This document shows positions 6,444 through 14,375 of a stretch of 16,005 nt of DNA, piece by piece. This DNA is from Enterococcus diestrammenae (GTDB lineage: Bacteria > Bacillota > Bacilli > Lactobacillales > Enterococcaceae). Both the position numbers and the translations under genes were made by a program. The notes below the pieces were generated by a model. That model saw nothing but the letters and a program-made list of their open reading frames with translations, was not told where the DNA came from and did no database searches. The DNA lies in the NCBI RefSeq assembly GCF_009933255.1, contig NZ_MAEI01000027.1:1-16005 (forward strand), in the 5' to 3' direction. Each line of letters opens with the position of its first letter. Position 1 is the stretch's first letter.

Positions 6444-7253
6444 CTAATAGTTGCTCGCGTCAGTCCACGCTTCTTGCCAGAGACCTAGCGCAACACAGGC
6501 TACCCAAATCCCGTGGTTTCCCACCGTTTCCGTCACATGCCCCGCCTTGGCTTTCAGCGCCTCACACGCATTGCCCATCGCTACCGGCAAGCCCACCACT
6601 TCAAACATCGCCAAGTCATTTTCTTCATCACCAAAAGCGAGGGCCTCAGCTGGTGAAATGCCGACCTTTTGCAAAATTTCTTGAATCCCGGTAGCTTTCG
6701 AAACCTGCGCCAGATGAATATCCACGACTGCCGGAGCGACTTTTTCCACCTTCACTTCCACTGGCAAGGGGTCCAAGCTTTTCCCATCGGTCACACCACG
6801 ACAACTGACTTGTAAAATCAAATCAGCCTGTTGTCCCAACTCCGTCACCGGTAAAAGCGGCTGTTCCCCTTTTTCATCAGCAAAAAGTCGCAAATCTGAG
6901 ACATAGAGGGCTGCCGCTGACTCCAGCATGTACGGACGTTGAGTGGCGCTCAGTCGTTTTCTCACCGCAGCCAAAGTAGCCGGCCCCAAAGGATGCGTAA
7001 CAAGCAGTTGCCCTTGATACACCACATGCGCCCCATTTGAGGAGATAATACTTGTCACTCCCAACTGCGCAGCCAAGGGGGCAATCACCTGATGACTCCG
7101 CCCGGTAGCAATCACTGGTTCGATTCCCAACTCCTGTAGCTTCACCAAAGCCGCTTTAGCAGAAGCGGGAATCCGTCGATAAATCCCCATGTCAGCAGGC
7201 AATTCATTGTCCGCCAAAGTCCCATCAATATCAAAAAAAGCGATTTTATACAT
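6444..7253 (-). CDS. Cof-type HAD-IIB sugar-phosphate phosphatase
   Basis: Haloacid dehalogenase superfamily hydrolase of the Cof subfamily, cytoplasmic, usually acting on sugar phosphates or similar small phosphoesters. Motif I is FFDIDGTL with the nucleophile and acid aspartates at D8 and D10; motif II is the threonine in VIATGRS (about T50); motif III is a lysine near 185; motif IV is GDEENDLAMF (about 207-216). The IIB cap lies between motifs II and III. The length of about 269 residues is normal. The ATG is chosen because MYKIAFFDIDGT is the usual N-terminus; the purine-rich GGAGGGA is 13 bases away, longer than ideal. The substrate cannot be told. A good promoter lies upstream at 7322-7349. 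Confidence 0.92.
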   Translation of the reverse strand: MYKIAFFDIDGTLADNELPADMGIYRRIPASAKAALVKLQELGIEPVIATGRSHQVIAPLAAQLGVTSIISSNGAHVVYQGQLLVTHPLGPATLAAVRKRLSATQRPYMLESAAALYVSDLRLFADEKGEQPLLPVTELGQQADLILQVSCRGVTDGKSLDPLPVEVKVEKVAPAVVDIHLAQVSKATGIQEILQKVGISPAEALAFGDEENDLAMFEVVGLPVAMGNACEALKAKAGHVTETVGNHGIWVACVALGLWQEAWTDASNY

Positions 7254-7321
7254 GTTAACTAGACCATCCCTCCACTATTTTTTTCAGGTATGTAACCGTT
7301 AAAAGTCTCCTCACAGCAGTC

Positions 7322-7349
7322 AAAATAAAGAAGATCAATCTACTGTCAA
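7322..7349 (-). promoter_or_regulatory. Promoter of the HAD phosphatase gene
   Basis: On the minus strand TTGACA (7349-7344), a 16-base spacer, and TATTTT (7327-7322). The -35 is perfect and the -10 matches 4 of 6. It lies about 70 bases upstream of the start codon. Confidence 0.55.
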
Positions 7350-7448
7350 TTCAATTCTACGGAGCTAAATCCCCCTTTTTTGTAACAGCAAAATGATGTC
7401 ATGATTCCCCTCTTAATTCCCGATACATCAGCCTTTTTGAAGCTTAAT

Positions 7449-7486
7449 TTTTTATAAAAAAGGACTCCTCCCAAAGGAACGAGTCC
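7449..7486 (-). terminator. Terminator of the membrane-anchored hypothetical gene
   Basis: GGACTC/GAGTCC stem with a 13-base loop, followed on the minus strand by TTTTTTATAAAAAA. It lies about 45 bases after the stop at 7533. The rest of 7254-7532 holds the HAD promoter and nothing else that I can support. Confidence 0.75.
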
Positions 7487-7532
7487 CTCTTTCAAAGAGC
7501 CTTTCTTCGCCAACAGCTCCCTTGCCCAATGA

Positions 7533-8270
7533 TTAGCGCCTACCATAATGTTGACGCGTTGGAGAATGGTGGGGAGATTGAGGGTGAATCCGTTGCTGCC
7601 GTCTAGTCTGAGACCCAACAGCAGGATCTGCCGATTGGCTTCCTTCAGCTGGCTTAGCAGGTATCTGAGGCGAAGGGTTTACTTGCCCCGGCTTTGTTTG
7701 ATTGTCATGCTGTCTTCGCTGCTGTTGTTGCCCCCCTAGTATACCTTGATTAGCATGCTTGCGGGGAGGTTGCTGTTCTTCGTAGATACAGGTAAGGGTT
7801 TGCCGTCTTGCGGAAAATTGACCAGTCGGGGACCCTTCAGTTGCCACCAAACAAAAATTCCGGAACTCCTCCCCTTTGATTTGATAAGCTGTGCTAAGTT
7901 TCCCCGTCAAAAGGCAGTCTGGAAGCAGTTGTTGCCCCTCCCGATCAAGGTGACGAACCAGTACCTGCCCCTGTTTTTGTGACTGTAGCTGCGCCGTGGT
8001 TGCCCAAAACTGCTCGTTAAATACTTTGTTAGTCCCCTCTTTTGCCTCCGTTACTTGAGTGACATCGAGACGACAAAACCTAAGTGCCCCCTGTTCCTCC
8101 GCCTTAAAAAAGCGGGAATGGTTCAACGTCTCAGCGTTACTAAAAAGGCCACCAACCATCAATGACAAAAAGACGAGAACTCCTCCCAAGACCAAGTTGA
8201 CCCAACTCAAACGCCGTCCCCCACGCATTTGCCCCCTTGCGACTTTCCAAGACCCGTAATCTGTTTTCAT
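7533..8270 (-). CDS. Hypothetical membrane-anchored protein with four outside cysteines and a Pro/Gln/Arg-rich tail
   Basis: I do not recognise a family. The 245 residues divide into a basic N-terminus (RGGRR near 16-20), one membrane segment (about 22-43, LSWVNLVLGGVLVFLSLMVG), a domain of about 120 residues, and a tail from about 166 that is rich in Pro, Gln, Arg and His. The positive N-terminus predicts an inside-out topology with most of the protein outside the cell. Four cysteines (about C66, C119, C140, C161) all fall in the outside domain and could form two disulfides, which is uncommon in this group. The start has AAAGGAG six bases upstream. It is a single gene with its own terminator. 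The tail, from about the G6 run at 7731-7736 on, is unlike the rest in composition and could be a frameshift product; another frame there also reads as plausible protein. Confidence 0.7.
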   Translation of the reverse strand: MKTDYGSWKVARGQMRGGRRLSWVNLVLGGVLVFLSLMVGGLFSNAETLNHSRFFKAEEQGALRFCRLDVTQVTEAKEGTNKVFNEQFWATTAQLQSQKQGQVLVRHLDREGQQLLPDCLLTGKLSTAYQIKGEEFRNFCLVATEGSPTGQFSARRQTLTCIYEEQQPPRKHANQGILGGQQQQRRQHDNQTKPGQVNPSPQIPAKPAEGSQSADPAVGSQTRRQQRIHPQSPHHSPTRQHYGRR

Positions 8271-8528
8271 GGTTTTCTCCTTTGATTTATGACGCCCTCA
8301 GCCGCTACACATACCCTTGCAACAGTCACTTTACACCTGACTTCCCCTATAAAATGACACGCTACCGCATAAAAGAAAACGCTTCCTTCAACTTAAGTAT
8401 ATCGGCTTACTCACCTCTTTGCAATCTGCCACAGCTTAAGATACTCTAAAGAATCCCGAAGAAGCTGAGAGGGATCACTTACCAGATACTAGCTAGATGC
8501 ACCACCGCAACAAGAAGCATCCACACGT

Positions 8529-9004
8529 TTATTTACGATCACACAGAAGATGCTTTTTATAAAGGACGAATCTTGCCAGAGGCTGTGCAATGCATAACTC
8601 GACAAAAAATGAAATACTGAAATTTCTTGGCCATAAAAATAACTGCTCAATCGGCATAAGTGAGAATTGTCTCATACCAATCCAAGTAGCAACAACCGTT
8701 AAAATAATTGACATCATCACCACAATAATCAAACAATTGACAATCATTTGGGCAGCAAAACGGTCCCCTTTGCCAATGACTTTGGCTGTCAGTTTTGAAG
8801 CGGGCTCGTGGGTAAGCAAAACTAGCAAGATGACCACAAGCCAGATAAAAGGCAGCACTTCAAGGGTCTATCGCCAAGTCGCTAAACGAACCCCCATTTC
8901 AAAACAGGTGATTAGTGGGGCAATGATCTTCACCGATAACACCGAAACAATCGCCACAAAAAAGCGCAAAGACACTTTTTATCGTGTACTCTGCGCTGAA
9001 CCAT
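8529..9004 (-). pseudogene. Decayed DUF2798-like membrane protein gene
   Basis: From the GTG codon at 8975 the minus strand reads VSLRFFVAIVSVLSVKIIAPLITC and on to GVRLATWR, then TAG at 8870-8868, then TLEVLPFIWLVVILLVLLTHEPASKL and on to the stop at 8529. The joined product has four membrane segments in two similar halves, with the pattern of two-repeat DUF2798 proteins (compare HEPASKLTAKV and IAQPLARFVLYK at the ends of the halves). Upstream, a TAA just before the GTG is avoided if one A is added to the A5 run at 8980-8976, which would join an N-terminus starting at ATG 9004 (MVQRRVHDKK). So one frameshift and one in-frame stop break the gene. It follows the flavoprotein gene on the same strand after about 45 bases. 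The family name rests on recognition by eye. Confidence 0.6.
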
Positions 9005-9049
9005 TATCCGCAGTACATGCCATCCCATACGCTTAAAATGTCAAACAGC

Positions 9050-10381
9050 TCAAATGTATTTCATATAAGAATGGGCGAGACTAGGAAAGATATAGATTAG
9101 CTCCTCTTGATCAGGGGCTTTGATTTTTTGATTCATCACGTCCAATAAGCCATTCACCGTTTCTACAGCATCTGGGCCAAGATTGGTTACCCCTACTAAA
9201 TAGCCTTCCTGATCATGAACAAAAGTAATCAGGTTCAGTGGCTCATTGCCCACTTGATGAAACCAGTCTTTCGCAGCATAGTCCACAGACGTCACGGTGT
9301 AACGATCAGGATGGGCTGCGGCAACCATCGGGCTCACACCAGCTGTGGCAATTCGTGGAGAGGTAAAAACAGTTTGAGCGATGATCGGATATTGGATGGG
9401 CTCTATCGTTTTTCCAGTGAACAGTCTTGCCAGGTATTGCGATTCATAGGCTGCTACTGGTGTAATTTTGGGAACCGTTTTCACCAACACATCCCCTGTC
9501 CCGTAGATATGAGGTAAATTGGTTTGCAAATAGCCATTGACAGGAATTCCCTCCGCCGTAGTAGCCAAGCCAATTTTTTCGAAGTTCATCCCGTCCAAAC
9601 GAGGCACACGGCCAGTGGCATCTACCACATAATCGGTTAAATGACGATAGCCATTGGCACCCCTTAATTCAATGCCTTGACTGGTTTCTTGAGCTTCCTG
9701 AAGGGTTTCATTGAAATGAAATTTCACGCCTCGTTGTGTTAAATCTTTGATGACTTCCTCCACATAAGGCGGATAGAAATCCCGTAAAACCTGTTGTCCC
9801 CGCAAAATAACCGTCACATCCGCCCCAAAAGCATTCGCAATTGTGGCAAATTCCATGGCGATATAGCCACCACCAATCAAGGTTACCCGTGCAGGCATCT
9901 GCGGCATCGCAAGAAAATCGGTACTATCATGAAATAGTTCATTGCCAGGTATCGTCAGTCGATGGGGTAGCCGCCCGGTAACCAAGACGATTTTTTCAGC
10001 AGTGTAGCTTTGTCCGTCAACTACGAGGGTATGTTCATCCTGAAATACCCCATGACCAATTATCGTTTTGACACCCGCAGCGATTAATTTTTGTTGATTC
10101 GCCGCCGCCAACTGATCAATCACGGCATGTTTATGAGACATATTATCTTCCCAATTCAACTGGGGCACCCCGGTAATGCCTTGCCCTTGCATTGCTTCGA
10201 TTTGTCTAAGCAAAGCGACAGGACGATCTAGTGTAATTTTGGCATTGCAGCCACGATTTGTACACACGCCACCAAACAAACCTTCTTCAATAACCCCGAC
10301 CCGCAGTCCGGCTTTTGCCATCGGGATGGCACCATTCCAAGCCCCTTGACCACTTCCTAAAAATAAGACATCAAAATCCAT
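9050..10381 (-). CDS. FAD-dependent pyridine nucleotide-disulfide oxidoreductase (glutathione-reductase-like)
   Basis: Cytoplasmic flavoprotein of the class-I disulfide reductase family. With the start at 10381 it has 443 residues, close to the family norm. An N-terminal FAD-binding LFLGSGQGAWNGA (about 6-18), a redox-active pair C40-x4-C45 (GGVCTNRGC), an NAD(P)-binding LIGGGYIAMEFA near the middle, and the FAD motif GTGDV are visible. This start is chosen because GGGAGGGG lies 6 bases upstream and MDFDVLFLGSG is the usual beginning; the frame stays open further upstream, but that part overlaps a terminator-like hairpin. The C-terminal active-site motif HPT-x-x-E reads FPSLAH: the catalytic His is Phe432 and the Glu is His437. 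The true substrate is therefore uncertain. Confidence 0.9.
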   Translation of the reverse strand: MDFDVLFLGSGQGAWNGAIPMAKAGLRVGVIEEGLFGGVCTNRGCNAKITLDRPVALLRQIEAMQGQGITGVPQLNWEDNMSHKHAVIDQLAAANQQKLIAAGVKTIIGHGVFQDEHTLVVDGQSYTAEKIVLVTGRLPHRLTIPGNELFHDSTDFLAMPQMPARVTLIGGGYIAMEFATIANAFGADVTVILRGQQVLRDFYPPYVEEVIKDLTQRGVKFHFNETLQEAQETSQGIELRGANGYRHLTDYVVDATGRVPRLDGMNFEKIGLATTAEGIPVNGYLQTNLPHIYGTGDVLVKTVPKITPVAAYESQYLARLFTGKTIEPIQYPIIAQTVFTSPRIATAGVSPMVAAAHPDRYTVTSVDYAAKDWFHQVGNEPLNLITFVHDQEGYLVGVTNLGPDAVETVNGLLDVMNQKIKAPDQEELIYIFPSLAHSYMKYI

Positions 10382-10420
10382 CCGAATCCCCTCCCTTTTC
10401 TTTACCATACCATTTGTTTC

Positions 10421-10450
10421 TAAAAAAGAAAAAGAAGGTGGCCCACCTCC
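10421..10450 (-). terminator. Terminator-like hairpin in the leader of the flavoprotein gene
   Basis: GGAGGTG-GGC-CACCTTC stem, followed on the minus strand by TTTTTCTTTTTT. It lies about 40-70 bases before the start codon, downstream of the rplL terminator. Since another good terminator already ends rplL, this one may attenuate the flavoprotein gene. Confidence 0.5.
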
Positions 10451-10513
10451 AGCTTCTTCCTTCAATACGAATAAATCAAAGGCAAAAATACTCAAACGAT
10501 TCTCTCAAGAAAT

Positions 10514-10553
10514 AAAAAAAGACCGGCACCTGGTGAAACCAGGAATACCGATC
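10514..10553 (-). terminator. Terminator of the rplJ-rplL operon
   Basis: Long hairpin GATCGG..CCTGG-tttca-CCAGG..CCGGTC on the minus strand, followed by seven T. It lies about 20 bases after the rplL stop. Confidence 0.85.
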
Positions 10554-10573
10554 TTCAACACTTGTTAAAGTGA

Positions 10574-10939
10574 TTATTTCAAAGTTACAGAAGCGCCTAC
10601 TTCTTCCAAAGATGCTTTCAATGCTTCAGCTTCTTCTTTAGAGATGCCTTCTTTAACTGGTGCAGGAGCGCCGTCAACTACTGCTTTAGCTTCTTTCAAG
10701 CCCAAGCCAGTTGCTTCACGAACTGCTTTGATAACTTTAACTTTTTGGTCGCCAGCTGCAGTCAATTCAACTGTGAATTCAGTTTGTTCTTCTTCAGCAG
10801 CAGCAGGGCCAGCAGCCATTGCTACAGGAGCTGCAGCAGATACGCCAAATTCTTCTTCGATAGCTTTAACTAAGTCGTTCAATTCAAGGATTGTCGCGCC
10901 TTTAAGCTCTTCGACAATGTTTTCAATGTTCAATGCCAT
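10574..10939 (-). CDS. rplL: 50S ribosomal protein L7/L12
   Basis: Forms the flexible stalk of the large ribosomal subunit that recruits translation GTPases; it binds as dimers to L10. The 121 residues show the N-terminal dimerisation helices (about 1-33), an Ala-rich hinge (about 34-53, [11 protein letters not shown]) and the conserved C-terminal domain with [25 protein letters not shown] lies 6 bases before the ATG. It follows rplJ after 58 bases in the same operon. The sequence style resembles Enterococcus L7/L12. Confidence 0.99.
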   Translation of the reverse strand: MALNIENIVEELKGATILELNDLVKAIEEEFGVSAAAPVAMAAGPAAAEEEQTEFTVELTAAGDQKVKVIKAVREATGLGLKEAKAVVDGAPAPVKEGISKEEAEALKASLEEVGASVTLK

Positions 10940-10997
10940 GATTGATTTCCTCCATTTTAGGTAAGTTTTATTGGTTATTACTCATGCTACGCTGCGA

Positions 10998-11501
10998 TTA
11001 AGCTGCGTCGCCGTCTTTTGATTCGATAACAGCGTTGACTGCGTATGCAACATTGCGGACTGGCGCTTGCAATACAGACAGCAACATAGAAAGGAGACCT
11101 TCGCGGTTTGGAAGTTTTGCCAATGCGATCATTTCGTCGACTGATGAAACTTTACCTTCGATGATACCACCTTTAATTTCCAAAGCTTTCGCATCTTTTG
11201 TGAATTCGTCGATGATTTTCGCAGGGGCTACGACATCTTCGTTACTGAAAGCAACGGCAGTCGGACCTGTGAATACTTCGTCTAATCCGTCAAGACCTAC
11301 TTGTTTGGCAGCGCGAGAAAGGATAGAGTTTTTGATAACTTTCATTTCCACACCGTTGTCACGCAATTGTTTACGTAAACGAGTCACTTCATCTACAGTC
11401 AACCCACGATAGTCAACTACGACTACAGACGCGGCTGCTTGAAATTTTTCAGCGACTTCGTCAACTAATTGCGCTTTTTTAGCGATAGCTGCTTCACTCA
11501 T
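10998..11501 (-). CDS. rplJ: 50S ribosomal protein L10
   Basis: Base of the ribosomal stalk; binds 23S rRNA and carries L7/L12 dimers on its C-terminal helix. With the start at 11501 it has 167 residues, the normal length. The conserved N-terminal segment [17 protein letters not shown] and [12 protein letters not shown] are visible. The start MSEAAIAKK is chosen because GGAGGTG lies 8 bases upstream; an upstream in-frame extension runs into the leader RNA. Expression is very likely autoregulated through the L10 leader at 11502-11658. Confidence 0.98.
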   Translation of the reverse strand: MSEAAIAKKAQLVDEVAEKFQAAASVVVVDYRGLTVDEVTRLRKQLRDNGVEMKVIKNSILSRAAKQVGLDGLDEVFTGPTAVAFSNEDVVAPAKIIDEFTKDAKALEIKGGIIEGKVSSVDEMIALAKLPNREGLLSMLLSVLQAPVRNVAYAVNAVIESKDGDAA

Positions 11502-11658
11502 TTGTATTTCACCTCCAAGATTTGATGGGTTAGGGCAAAAAAATAACCCCATGCCACCGTAGACATAGAGGGACCATTGACTGTTCTCAACGTTGTCCTC
11601 GGTAGGAAATTAAGACTTGCGTCACCTACTGTCTTCGGTACAGTTAAACTTTAACCTT
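11502..11658 (-). ncRNA. Ribosomal protein L10 leader RNA
   Basis: The untranslated leader before rplJ contains the pattern known from L10 leaders: GAAGACAGTAGG, TTAATTTCCTACCGAGG and, closer to the gene, a hairpin with GCATGGGG followed by TTATTTTTTT. The CCTAC/GTAGG arms pair. In Bacillus subtilis the L10-L12 complex binds such a leader and causes transcription attenuation; the T-rich run after the last stem (about 11540-11548) fits that mechanism. Confidence 0.85.
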
Positions 11659-11664
11659 GACTAC

Positions 11665-11692
11665 CTTATCATAGAAAAGGCAGTCAAGTCAA
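11665..11692 (-). promoter_or_regulatory. Promoter of the rplJ-rplL operon
   Basis: TTGACT (11692-11687), a 16-base spacer and GATAAG (11670-11665) on the minus strand. A second overlapping TTGACT is present. It lies between rplA and the L10 leader, so rplJL can be expressed apart from rplKA. Confidence 0.6.
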
Positions 11693-11733
11693 GTTTAGCT
11701 TTTAAATTTATTTGGACATTACACTTTTTTCAA

Positions 11734-12423
11734 TTAGAAAGAAGCGCTATCTACGTGGATACCAGGTCCAAATGTTGTTGTGATGGAGATGTTTTGCATG
11801 TAAATCCCTTTAGCTGCAGAAGGTTTTGCCTTCACTAAAGTGTCATGGATGGTTTTAAAGTTTTCAACTAATTTTTCATTGTCGAAAGAAACTTTACCAA
11901 TCGGCACATGGATGTTACCAGCTTTGTCAACGCGGTAAGTTACTTTACCAGCTTTTACTTCGTTAACAGCTTTGGTTACGTCCATTGTTACGGTACCAGT
12001 TTTAGGGTTTGGCATCAAGCCTTTAGGACCCAAGACCCGACCTAATTTACCGACTTCGGCCATCATGTCAGGAGTTGCTACGACGACATCAAAGTCGAAC
12101 CAGCCACCTTGGATTTTTTGAACCATGTCCCCTTCGCCTACGAAATCAGCGCCAGCAGCTTCTGCTTCTTTTGCTTTTTCGCCTTTAGCAAAAACCAAAA
12201 CTTTTTGAGTTTTACCAGTTCCGTTTGGCAGTACAACTGCACCACGGATTTGTTGGTCAGCTTTTTTAGGGTCAACGTTCAAGCGGTAAGCCACTTCAAC
12301 CGTTGCGTCGAATTTTGCGATGTTTGTATCTTTAGCCAATGCAACAGCTTCTTCTACAGAGTAAGCTTTGCTATTGTCAACTTTTTTCAATGCATCTTGC
12401 ATTTTTTTGCTCTTTTTAGCCAT
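11734..12423 (-). CDS. rplA: 50S ribosomal protein L1
   Basis: Forms the L1 stalk of the large subunit and binds 23S rRNA near the E site; in many bacteria it also represses its own operon by binding the mRNA. The 229-residue length is normal. The signature region [15 protein letters not shown] (about 133-147) is intact, as is the [15 protein letters not shown] block. AAGGAGG lies upstream of the ATG. It follows rplK after 103 bases that contain a motif repeated from the rplK leader. No clear terminator follows it, so some read-through into rplJL is possible. Confidence 0.99.
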   Translation of the reverse strand: MAKKSKKMQDALKKVDNSKAYSVEEAVALAKDTNIAKFDATVEVAYRLNVDPKKADQQIRGAVVLPNGTGKTQKVLVFAKGEKAKEAEAAGADFVGEGDMVQKIQGGWFDFDVVVATPDMMAEVGKLGRVLGPKGLMPNPKTGTVTMDVTKAVNEVKAGKVTYRVDKAGNIHVPIGKVSFDNEKLVENFKTIHDTLVKAKPSAAKGIYMQNISITTTFGPGIHVDSASF

Positions 12424-12430
12424 TTTGTTT

Positions 12431-12466
12431 CCTCCTTGATGTGGTTATAACGGTAGGACCTCCCAC
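12431..12466 (-). promoter_or_regulatory. Probable L1 autoregulatory site before rplA
   Basis: The minus strand reads ACGTGGGAGG, then TAACCACATCA, then AAGGAGG. The GTGG and CCAC parts can pair. The same three blocks occur in the same order before rplK. A GTGGGAG element is typical of L1-binding sites on rRNA and mRNA, so this is a candidate site for repression by L1. Confidence 0.55.
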
Positions 12467-12526
12467 GTCTTTCCATATCTTTCAATACAGAACCAACTGA
12501 GAAGCTACGTAATCGGGGTGACGAGC

Positions 12527-12949
12527 TTAGTCGACAGTAATCCCCATGCTTCGTGCAGTTCCTTCAACCATGCGCATAGCTGCTTCAACGTCAGCTGCGT
12601 TTAGGTCTTCCATTTTCAACTCAGCGATTTCTTTAACTTGATCGCGAGTAACTGATGCAACTTTAGTTTTGTTTGGTTCGCCTGAGCCTTTTTCGATCTT
12701 AGCCGCTTTTTTCAACAAGACTGCTGCTGGCGGTGTTTTGGTAACGAAGGTGAATGAACGGTCTTCGTATACAGAGATCACTACAGGAATGATCAAACCT
12801 GCTTGGTCAGCGGTGCGGGCGTTAAATTCCTTGGTGAAGCCCATGATGTTAACCCCTGCTTGACCCAATGCAGGACCTACTGGGGGAGCTGGTGTTGCTT
12901 TCCCTGCAGGAATTTGCAGTTTAACGAGTTTTTCTACTTTTTTTGCCAC
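12527..12949 (-). CDS. rplK: 50S ribosomal protein L11
   Basis: Binds the GTPase-associated centre of 23S rRNA and is needed for RelA activation and thiopeptide sensitivity. The 140-residue length is normal. The N-terminal [28 protein letters not shown] region and the C-terminal [13 protein letters not shown] are intact. The start codon is GTG with AAGGAGG 8 bases upstream. It is first in the rplK-rplA operon with a strong promoter. The secE-nusG pair often found just upstream in bacteria is absent; a terminator and a NagB-family gene are there instead. Confidence 0.99.
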   Translation of the reverse strand: MAKKVEKLVKLQIPAGKATPAPPVGPALGQAGVNIMGFTKEFNARTADQAGLIIPVVISVYEDRSFTFVTKTPPAAVLLKKAAKIEKGSGEPNKTKVASVTRDQVKEIAELKMEDLNAADVEAAMRMVEGTARSMGITVD

Positions 12950-12971
12950 GAGACATACCTCCTTGAGTCCG

Positions 12972-13010
12972 TGATGTGGTTAATTGGGGATCAAGATTTC
13001 CCCTCCCACG
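12972..13010 (-). promoter_or_regulatory. Probable L1 autoregulatory site before rplK
   Basis: ACGTGGGAGG, a GGGGAAATCTTGATCCCC stem-loop, and TTAACCACATCA on the minus strand, shortly before the ribosome binding site. The blocks repeat those before rplA. Confidence 0.55.
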
Positions 13011-13079
13011 TATGAAACCTTGGTGCTTATGCGTGTGCGCCATGGCAACACAAAAAATAGTGTTGACACACACCAAAAT

Positions 13080-13107
13080 ATTATAGCATCCTCGAGGAAA
13101 ATTGCAA
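13080..13107 (-). promoter_or_regulatory. Promoter of the rplK-rplA operon
   Basis: TTGCAA (13107-13102), a 16-base spacer and a perfect TATAAT (13085-13080) on the minus strand. The leader of about 125 bases begins with repeats that can pair (GTGTGTGTCAACAC / GTGTTG..GCACAC), then the L1-type site. Confidence 0.8.
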
Positions 13108-13138
13108 GTAGTATTTACTTTTCCTATTTGGCACAATA

Positions 13139-13181
13139 AAAAGCTGGTCGGCCCATCTCTCGGTATACCCGACCAGCTTTT
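13139..13181. terminator. Strong hairpin terminator upstream of rplK
   Basis: A 13-bp perfect stem (AAAAGCTGGTCGG / CCGACCAGCTTTT), flanked by A on the left and T on the right, so usable on both strands. On the minus strand it would end transcripts coming from the NagB-family gene before the rplK promoter. The stretch 13184-13338 holds no gene; it has a 12-base palindrome AGAGCATGCTCT near 13252-13263 followed by TTTTT. Confidence 0.8.
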
Positions 13182-13338
13182 ATCAATCATCGTGAACTAT
13201 TGTGCCCCTCTCATCCAATGACGGTGCTTCCACTCTTACACTCACTAACAAGAGCATGCTCTTTTTCTAGCAGTAGACGTAGACTCTGTTTTCTATCAAT
13301 AGCTAATTTTTCCGCTAAACGAAACTACGTCATCGCTA

Positions 13339-14111
<773 letters not shown>

Positions 14112-14114
14112 TTT

Positions 14115-14144
14115 ATTGTATAACACTCTTACGAAAGTCGCCAA
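14115..14144 (-). promoter_or_regulatory. Promoter of the NagB-family gene
   Basis: TTGGCG (14144-14139), an 18-base spacer and TACAAT (14120-14115) on the minus strand. The gene starts about 55 bases downstream. Confidence 0.5.
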
Positions 14145-14203
14145 GTCAAACAAGCGTCATTTATTGGCTATAAGCTTTTTTAGATAACTATTTTATTTTA
14201 AAA

Positions 14204-14216
14204 AATCACGGTGATT
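14204..14216. promoter_or_regulatory. Dyad in the nagB-like / sdaAB divergent region
   Basis: AATCAC-G-GTGATT, a perfect 6-bp inverted repeat around one base, in an AT-rich stretch between the divergent genes. It lies about 45 bases upstream of the possible sdaAB -35. It is a possible operator of unknown regulator. Confidence 0.3.
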
Positions 14217-14259
14217 CGCTAATTTTTTCTTTAAAAAGGGACATTTTAAAAAGCAAATC

Positions 14260-14288
14260 CTGTCATCTGGACCAACTTGTGTTACACT
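14260..14288 (+). promoter_or_regulatory. Possible sdaAB-sdaAA promoter
   Basis: CTGTCA (14260-14265), a 17-base spacer and TACACT (14283-14288), preceded by TG one base upstream as in extended -10 promoters. About 85 bases of leader follow. Confidence 0.45.
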
Positions 14289-14375
14289 ACCTCTGAAATA
14301 GTCAGCACCAGCTTTATTAACTACTGTAATTACAGCATTTATCACAATCATTCTAACCAACGAGGTGTATCTGCC

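Noticed and set aside
7346..7618. 90-codon minus-strand frame running past the end of the membrane-anchored gene
   Set aside because: It reads through a good terminator hairpin and ends in text such as CCYKKGG; no ribosome binding site. Only its first part is mentioned, as a possible frameshift signal.
8590..9036. Open frame of 148 codons on the plus strand over the broken DUF2798-like gene
   Set aside because: The minus strand shows the membrane-protein pattern and repeats; the plus product is low in structure and lacks a ribosome binding site.
10382..10495. Upstream in-frame extension of the flavoprotein by 38 residues
   Set aside because: It crosses a terminator-like hairpin and its T-run, while GGGAGGGG sits at the right distance from the ATG at 10381.
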